NCBI RefSeq assembly: GCF_947507565.1 | Contig: NC_089177.1 | Span: 3,036,648 to 3,100,647, forward strand | DNA from: Oscarella lobularis | Lineage: Eukaryota; Porifera; Homoscleromorpha; Homosclerophorida; Oscarellidae | Reading direction: 5' to 3' | Length of the DNA stretch: 64,000 nucleotides | Part shown: piece after piece, positions 56,960 to 64,000 of the stretch | How the letters are laid out: every line of letters begins with the position of its first letter | How positions within the stretch are numbered: position 1 is the first letter of the stretch | Translations under genes and position numbers: made by a program | The notes under the pieces: model-generated | Databases searched by the model: none | What the model was told of the DNA's origin: nothing | The model's input: the letters and a program-made list of their open reading frames with translations, nothing else

Positions 56960-58758
56960 ACTACTTCTCTGTTGAAAATGTAGGTATATTATTTAGACTG
57001 CCGTCAGTGTTACTCTATTCATTTGATCTTGCAAATAAAATGTCTCTCTGCCAAATTCGCTCGCGCTAAAATCAAAGATACAAACCTATTTTCCAAGTTG
57101 ACACTTCCATTGAACAGCAGCAACGACGCTGTCTTCCCCATATAAATAAATTGGGGTCCCCTGCTGTGCGAATGCTTCAAAATCCAACGTGGCGCAGTCA
57201 AAACACGTTTAGAACAGAAATTCGATCGGCTCATTGCGCGTTGTCGACTTGAAAGAGCGATGCTGAAGACCCTTGTCTCGTTTTCCTCGTAGTCGCGCCA
57301 CGAAAAGCAGAGTTTCAGACCGCGATCGTCTTCGATTTGCGGAATGGCGCTGACGGGACGAGCAGGGATCCATTTTCTTCGTAGCGTGCGCTCTGCGCGC
57401 GAATTCACCGCGTGTACTGTACAGCAGACTCTGTACGGCTGTGTACAGCCAGATTCAGTGCCGATTCAATTAGAGAAACGAATCTTCTCCAGTCGATCAT
57501 GATCGCAAGCAAAACCACGAGGAGCCGCCATTTTTAGCGCCCCGGTCACGTTCGGAGCTCGTGGAAAATTGGCGCGAATTTTTCCTCAACCAACCAGCTG
57601 CCTAGGCAAAGTAAATTAGTCTCGCCTTTGAATCGGATATTACATCATGCTCGGTATAAAACCGCTGCACGCAGCGCACAGAATTCAGTTCTGGCTAGGT
57701 GGGGGAAGTCTAACGGACGGAACCCTGGAGGTCGTCGGCGTTGGGAAAGCCTCAGTCATGTCAACATCAAACGTGCTCAGTCGGTTGCCAATCCTTGCTG
57801 AAGCTGTAAGGTGCAGTGGACGGGCGTCGCGCGAGTTCTTCTCGCGGCGCGCGATTGGCACTGGAAAAGTCATAAAAGGTCCGTTGGATTTCATATATTG
57901 AGAAAAACAGTATAAGAGAAGAACAGAGAGACAGGGAACAACAGCAAAGGACGAAAAACAACAACAGCTAAAACATAAATACATACAAGGGAGGGGTTAA
58001 TGGGTATTGGAATTGCAGCGTGTTGGATGGCTTGGGTCGCGAAGCCTGGCGTACCGCGATAATACCGAGTGGGCGTCAGGCTCAGATCAGTTCACTTTCC
58101 TGCCAAAGAAACGTGTGGGGGGCCCAGTGTCTCGTGGCTGTTTCTCACTCGGCTTAGTGACCTATAGCCTAAGATGACCTGACTTTCCAGAACCTCATCA
58201 TAGCACGTTGTTGACTATATGACTGTGTGTGGACTCACGTTCGGCGGCTTCTCTCAATCCGGTAGTCCCGCTTCCTCTTAAGCGAAGGACTATGGCCCCA
58301 TGGGTCGCGGTGCAACGAGGTCGGGGGGACGGTGTGGGAGAGCCGTTCTCGATCCTAGGCCGCACCGTCGTGGTTGAGCCTATGATGCCACGGCTCGCTC
58401 TCAAATATTTTTGGGCTACCAAGCGTTCGAACCTCCACGCGGTGTAGCCTGGATTGCGCCAATACGAACGCAGGACAACAAGGTACGTACACGGATAGAT
58501 CGAAAAGAGATTATTTTTTTGTTTTTTAGGCTCTTTAGTCGACTGATGAGGGAGAAAGCTAGAATGAACCGAAGAGGCCACTCCCACCGAGACGATCGGA
58601 GCCTAACGAAGGCATTCGACGAGTTATTAGTGTAGTTCGAAGGTAGAAGATAGTGAGCGCATGTTGCACAGTTCGCGACGATTCGCAAAAGACGCAAATA
58701 AATAAATATATGCATCCATGATGCCGTGCGATTGACTACGCATGCTTCAAAATCTAAC
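56960..58758. other. Gap between mucin-like and acinus genes
   Basis: Apart from the acinus fragment at 57171-57285 I cannot assign this stretch. Positions 57010-57410 are open on the minus strand for 129 codons, but that frame reads through the acinus fragment backwards and is a shadow. Positions 57990-58470 are moderately GC-rich with several inverted words (for example GCGACC near 58039 and CCATGGG near 58298) and could hold a structured RNA, but nothing matches a known RNA family by eye. A YY1-like GCCGCCATTTT is at 57525-57535. Confidence 0.45.
57171..57285 (+). pseudogene. Decayed duplicate of the acinus 5' end
   Basis: The run matches 58742-58891: ATGCTTCAAAATCCAACGTG against ATGCTTCAAAATCTAACATG, then GGCGCAGTC, GATCGGCTCATTGCGCGTTG and TGCTGAAGACCC. 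The acinus ATG has become GTG, a stretch after GTCGACTTGAA is deleted and there are several substitutions, so it is a dead fragment of the SAP-domain exon, 1.5 kb upstream of the intact gene and in the same orientation. Confidence 0.75.
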
Positions 58759-60864
58759 ATGGCGCAGTCGAACCCCGTTTGGACGATTAACGGGAAATCG
58801 ATCGACTCGTTGCGCGTCGTCGACCTAAAGGAGCAATTGAAGCAACGAAATCTTCCATGCACGGGCATAAAAGACGTGCTGAAGACCCGCCTAAAGAGCG
58901 TAGGCGACGATTCCGCACGGGAAACTCGAAATTCCCATTGGCTCACGCTAGGCATTGGAAGCGGAGCGCGCTCCAAGTTGCGACGTCGCGGAAACCAAAC
59001 CCGACGAGCCCGCAACGGTAAGAACGCGACAAGCCACGTGGACGCGAAGCTCCAAGGCGCGCTATTGCTATTCCAGACGGAGGACGCCTCCGACGGTCGA
59101 GTAAAGGCCGATACGAGCGCTACGACGCCCGAAAATTCGATCGATCAAAGCGAGGAGACGCGATCCGGTGCGAAAAGAACGATACGGGCTCTGTCGGAGA
59201 CGGAGAGAGAAGTCGCCGAAATGGAATTGGATTATACGGAGATGAAGGACGACGGGACGATCGGCGGACGAAAAGGACGAGGTGGAGACGGGAGCGCGGA
59301 TAGCGTTGCGGTAAGGCGCGTTGAAACACGTGGAAAATTAATAAATAGTTTATCATTTTTTTTTCCTAGAAACGTGAGTCCAGGAAGCGAAAGATTGTAA
59401 TTCGTATGTTGGGATACCTGTTTGGGGGCGTTTCGTTTCGGTTTGTAGTTTGCCGGTCTAGGGTCTGGTTCGCAGTCGAAAGAGGGCGATGCTTCGACGG
59501 GAGATGGTCTGAAAAAGAAGCGAGGGTGGAACGTCAACAAGCCATCGACAACGGCGTCGATTCCAATAAGTACAGACATCCTCAAGGTGGGGATTTTTTC
59601 TTCTTCTTCTTTAGATGCCTGCTATAAACGACCACTGGCTCTTTTTCTTTCAGGAGATTATCCCAGCTGATATTTCGTCTCAGGAACAAACTGCTCTATC
59701 CGCCGATAGCGACGACGAAGAGAATGACAGCCGAGCTCTCAGATTCTCCGGCGAACGACCGACGGACTTGAGAGCGAGAGTGCCGATTCTGCCGCCACCC
59801 AAAACCGAAACCAGTATGAAATGTTTTCATATTTCTATACTCTCTGACTTTTAATTGAGGTGGTGGTGCTCGACTGTCTGCTCTTGCTATCAGCGAGGCG
59901 ATTGCCAGTTCTCAGCCCGAGCAGCGTCAACCGCCGTCGCCGGCTCGAAATCCTCTATCGACGATTATTCACGTGACGAACTTGGTTCGTCCGTTTACCA
60001 TTCCCCAGATAAAGGAACTGCTTAGTCAGAAAGCGGCGCTGAAAGACTTCTGGATGGACAAAATCAAATCCAATTGCTATGCTCTGGTGAGAAGAAGAGA
60101 GTGGCTCTAGTTGGGTCCCTATTTTTTTTCTGATTCTGTCCTCGCCCTCCCTAGTACGCCACTGATGACGACGCAGAGGCATCTAGAGAGAATCTCCACA
60201 AGCTCAAATGGCCCAATACGAGCCCCAAGTTTCTTTCCGTGGATTATGCTACGTTAGAGGAAGTGAGAGTGGCGCTTGCTAGTGCGACGTTGCTCAGCAG
60301 TTGGCCTTTTTTTTCTTTTGCAGTTCAATAGTGTACGTGGTATTGTGACGAAGCCGAAGCCGCCTGTTCAAGCGGAGACGACTGCTGACGACAGTGCCAG
60401 TATTAAAAAGGAAGAGGGGAGCTCCAGTGTGCCGGCGGAAGCAGCAGTTGCTCGTGAGTGATGATCACTGGCACACTGCCGATTGTGAACTACCGCTGTT
60501 TTCGATGTGTAGCGGACAATGGGGCTGAGACGATGACGGAGATAGCGAAAGTTGACGTGCCGACGGCGGCGAAACTGCTCGACGATCTGTTCAAGAAGAC
60601 AAAGACGCAACCGGCTCTGTATTGGTTACCTCTCACAGACGACGAAGTGAGCACTTCTCTATAGATTCTTCCGAGAGAAAAAAACTGTCTTTCCTGAAGG
60701 TAAAAGAAAAATTGAAGAAACAACAAAAGGAACAGGAGCGAGAGCGGGGCAAAGAACGAAGTCAACGTGATATAGATCAGCAGCGCTATAGAGATAGGTA
60801 TAGAGGAGATAGGCGATATCATCGATCGAGGTCAAGAAGTGCAGAACGCACTCGGCGGCGATGA
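58759..60864 (+). CDS. ACIN1: Acinus (apoptotic chromatin condensation inducer), SAP-RRM-RSB protein
   Basis: A multi-exon plus gene from ATG 58759 to TGA 60862-60864. Family role: nuclear component of the exon-junction-associated ASAP complex (with RNPS1 and SAP18), acting in splicing and apoptosis. Seen: an N-terminal SAP domain ([20 protein letters not shown] then [14 protein letters not shown]); a charged Glu/Arg/Ser linker; an RRM ([60 protein letters not shown]); the RNPS1-SAP18-binding motif ([20 protein letters not shown] then LPLTDDE); and a C-terminal Arg-rich RS/RE tail ending [12 protein letters not shown]. It is much shorter than human acinus-L, closer to the short isoforms. The ATG is preceded by AACATGG. 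Poly-T tracts lie at several intron ends. It converges with CEP89. Confidence 0.93.
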
Positions 60865-61040
60865 TCGAAGTAGATCAGAACGTTCAAGGGTCATAAATTG
60901 ACTGTTGTGCTTATGTTACGAAAGGAGGCTGTTTGATTCAGTTTGATTCGAGGTTTAGGACGAAGTGGTAATTTTATCGTTGTACTCTTAAGTAATTGTC
61001 TTACGTTTTGGGCAACGCGGCGACTTTGACTTTTCGACAG

Positions 61041-64000
61041 CTACGGAGACGCGTCCATGTCTAGTCGTCCCTTTCTTGACGCTGCAACTGAGTGTAAGAG
61101 CGATTCGATGTCCGACTTTTGCTTATGCCTGAAATCAAAAATCAGAGCGACAGGAATTTCGAATTAATTATTTCATTCACTTGTAAAAGATGTCGAGCTG
61201 ATCCTTTTTCCTCCTTACCGCATTGCGTAGTCGTTTGATTTCTGCTTGGTAGCGACGAAGGTTTTCCTGATACTCTCTGTCCCTCTCATTTGAGCTGAAA
61301 AGTATTTTTTGAAAACGACTCTAGAAGGGTAGGACTACTCACTCTAGTTTCGCTTCTTCAAGTCTCCTACTGGCCTGCATCTGGAGCGACTACGTTGTCC
61401 AGTCAATCATCTCAAGTCAAAGGCAGCAAAAGTTTTCTTACCTCCAATTTCTGTCGAACTTCATTGACGCGAACGTCGCTCTCTATCATTTTACGCACAG
61501 CTTCATCGTGAGCCTGTCTGTGACCGTCCGCCTAATGATGGCATTAATACTCACAGAACAAACAACTCCAGCCAGGGGTCACCTTTTCAAGAGCAAGGTC
61601 TCTTTCCATCTGAGCCTTCTCCGCCTAAAATCTAGCTGGTACTACCACCAAGCGAAGGCTCTCGTAAAAGTACCGCAAGCATGGCCTTCTGAACAAGGCC
61701 TGTAGCAGACGAGCCTTTTTCCTTGTACGACCGAAGTCGATCTCGCAACAACACGATGACCTTTTTCTGTTTTCTAGATTAAATACAGAATTTTATTTAG
61801 GGATGTGATTAAATATGAACGCACTTTTGAGAATGCGTCAGCGTTTCTATTTGCGTTTCAAGACGAAGAACGTCGGCTTCGGAGTCTGCGAGAGACGAAA
61901 TGATGATTCGAAGGTTACAGTTCGTTTCATACCAGCCAGGCGTACGCTCAAAGCGTTTTTCTCTTTATTGACTGCCTGTTCTCGGAGAAGATAAGGAACC
62001 AGACTGATCTCACTTGCTATATAGACTCACTTCAAGACGCTCTCTAACATTCACACTCTCCATTCGAAATTGTTGTTCTAATTCTGCAGCAACTCTGGAT
62101 ATACCCTAATTTTACAAACACGTATCCACGCATATTTTGCAGACCTGCTGCATTCTTCTAGCGACGTCCGATGCTCCTCCACAGACATTCTGCTAAGACT
62201 GTCTTCTTTGATACGATTGCACTCTTCTCGCAATGCCCTATTCTCTCTCTCCAACTCTTTCACGCGAGCCTCGAGCTTGCATGTGCCTTCGTCAGCTAGA
62301 GAAATCTTCTCCTTCAGTGTAACGGCTGTCATGGGCGAGTGTACGAATCTTAATTAAATTTCTTCTTTGCCTGCGTACCTTCAGCGTCTTGAGCTGCGAT
62401 TTGGGCGGCAAATTTTCTTTTCTCCGCTTCCTGCTGCTCGATGAGCAGCGAGTTTTCCTCGAGAACAAGCTTGGTCTGTTCCTGAATTTTCAACCTTGGA
62501 CGTAATTATTTGCTGTGAACGCGAAAGGCACAGCATTGCGATGTCTCACCATTCATTTCTGCTCAGAGGGTTAGCCGACTTGATCTCTTGGATTGTCTGA
62601 CCAGATTCACGCTAACATTGCGTTGTTGACTCCTTTGAGTAGACATACCTTTTTCAGCGTTTCGTTTTCGTGTTTTTTATCAGCCATCTGTCGTTTGCAC
62701 TGCTCCAAGTACTCCTGAAAAAAACGTTTCAAGAAGCGGAGGGTAACAAGACGTCAAATGCGACTTCGTATGAGGAAAGAATAGCTTCTTTTTCGTGCAA
62801 TTTTTCGTCGTAAGCTCTCAGTAAAGGATTCAGTTCATTGACATTCTAGACAGAGAAATAAGCAACTACGTACACATGACAGGAGCATAAAGACGCACCA
62901 CTTCCGACGAAAAGGACTCTCCAACGGCTGTCTACTCAAGGTCTCAATAAAGAACATAAAATACCATTCGCGAAGATACGCACCCGCTCGGAAAGTCCTC
63001 GGACTTGATAACGACTAAGTTCAACATTCAGTCGACGAACTAAATTATTTACATGGGCATCTAAAGAAGCAGGCGGACTCGGCTACAAGCGAGACAAACC
63101 TGCGTCCTTCAGTTTCACATTCTCTTTCCCCAGAAGATCGCATTGCTTTTGCGCCAGCAGCAAGGCCCCACCTAATACGAGTGTCATCGTCATACAGAGG
63201 CTCTTGGTGCCGCGCTCACCGTCCTCGCTCACGGATGCAGCAAGACTTTTCAATCGATCATTATCTCGCTGCAACTCGACAACAAACTCCTGAAGACCGG
63301 CCAGTCGTGCTCTGTAGTCATCAGACGGAGGAGAAAGAGACAGGCCCTCCTCCTTGACCGCCATCGCCGGCGCCGACTCGCTTTGAGTCTCGACGCGAAG
63401 AAGCGGTAGAGCTCGAACAAACGAATGCGAGTCTTGCGACGGCTGCTCCAGACGATTTAAAAACGACGGCGATTCCGAATACGACCGCGGTACAAACGAC
63501 GCCCTGACTGAAGAGGACGCCACAAGCGGAGTGCTGTGAGGACGAGTCGTCTGCATATACAAATCCGGCCCAGTGGAGGATTTCACTTTTTCATACGACG
63601 ACGGCGGTATGTGATCATACGTCGACAAGCGTCGCCGATCCGGAGGCGGCGGAAAATGATTCGATTCGTTAAAGAGAACTCGATTGTACTCCTCATCGCC
63701 TGATGGAACGATTTCTCCCTCCGATATCGCTCCGGGGGGAGATAGTTGACGCCGTTGCGATGCTCCGATGTCCGGCGACGAACCGGGAAAGACCGACGTG
63801 TCCGTTACGGGATCGAGGATGGAATCGTTTTCCGGTTCGAGTTCGTGATAGTGAGCCAATTCGGCTGCCGTGGCGGGGCTGTCTGAAGACGAGTCTTTTT
63901 CGACGACGAAACTGCGTCCCTTTCGAACGAGTGCCAGTCTCTTGGGACTCTTAGTATTTGACGTCGTTTTTGGTAGATTTTTTGGATGTAATTTGCGTTG
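61041..64000 (-). CDS. CEP89: CEP89 centrosomal coiled-coil protein (N-terminus beyond the window)
   Basis: A multi-exon minus gene, open to the right edge, ending at TAG 61041-61043. Family role: distal appendage protein of the mother centriole needed for ciliogenesis, also linked to mitochondrial complex IV. Seen: a disordered N-terminal part rich in Ser/Pro (from about 63950), FVVELQRDNDRLKSLAA, LLAQKQCDLLGKENVKLKDA, a long coiled coil including NELNPLLRAYDEKLHEKEAI, KIQEQTKLVLEENSLLIEQQ, EARVKELERENRALREECNR, and a C-terminal coil SSNERDREYQENLRRYQAEI then KRLRNAVRRKKDQLDIFYK. The motifs LSRYQ, LLxAYxxxxxEK and KLVLEENxLLxEQ match vertebrate CEP89 in order. The last join (TACAA | GCATAAG at a GTGAAT donor) gives a tail HKQKSDIESLLHSV and onwards; without it the protein stops at DIFYK. 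Confidence 0.8.

Noticed and set aside
58415-58435. tRNA-like B box (GTTCGAACCTC)
   Set aside because: No cloverleaf can be drawn on either strand: the T-stem does not pair and there is no A box at the right distance.

Overview
The window looks like a compact nuclear genome of an early-branching animal. Genes are tightly packed on both strands, most introns are 45-90 bp with GT-AG ends, and the recognisable proteins are metazoan orthologues (CLN5, LCMT2/TYW4, WDHD1, a WDR49-like protein, STRIP1/2, a PH-domain formin, LPCAT, DDAH, CCNDBP1, bystin, acinus, CEP89). There are no operons, no ribosome-binding sites and no bacterial features. A homoscleromorph sponge (Oscarella-like) is my best guess, at roughly even odds. 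It rests on gene density, intron size, and a small two-exon gene at 10910-11173 that reads like a TatA translocase subunit; Oscarella is the animal known to keep tatC in its mitochondrial DNA.

Layout. 1-175: tail of a single-pass membrane protein. 176-2109: no gene seen. 2110-10816 (minus): CLN5, LCMT2/TYW4 and WDHD1 in a row. WDHD1 shares a 93-bp divergent promoter with the TatA-like gene (10910-11173, plus). 11227-16235 (minus): WDR49-like WD40 protein. 16171-24422: a segmental duplication with three copies of a CRT-like multi-pass transporter (A, B, C), a broken 3' fragment of STRIP, an orphan first exon of the WDR49-like gene, and the intact STRIP gene (to 26742). 26939-32786 (minus): formin with FH1, FH2 and PH domains, divergent from a Rab-like GTPase (32900-33647, plus). 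33692-36134 (minus): LPCAT with EF-hands.

36135-47419 is accessory DNA dominated by a 7.6-kb minisatellite (37156-44760) of a 25-bp unit with higher-order periodicity. It is flanked by two hairpins sharing a lead motif, then by degenerate repeat modules and GC-rich islands. 47420-48271 (minus) is DDAH. 48449-49852 (minus) CCNDBP1 and 49911-51657 (plus) bystin share a 58-bp divergent promoter. 51699-52724 (minus) is an intronless GPCR. 53052-54003 (minus) is a secreted CX5R phosphatase whose catalytic loop sits on a 24-nt microexon. 54158-56959 (plus) is a Thr-rich mucin-like membrane protein with a 48-bp coding repeat and a one-base frameshift. 56960-58758 holds a decayed copy of the acinus 5' end and otherwise nothing I recognise. 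58759-60864 (plus) is acinus and 61041 to the right edge (minus) is CEP89.

Most genes are unrelated housekeeping functions packed together rather than a pathway. The themes are RNA and ribosome biology (LCMT2, bystin, acinus), replication (WDHD1), cytoskeleton, centrosome and STRIPAK (formin, STRIP, CEP89), and membranes (LPCAT, CRT-like, CLN5). Exon boundaries were inferred by eye from splice sites and remembered family sequences; no alignment was run.
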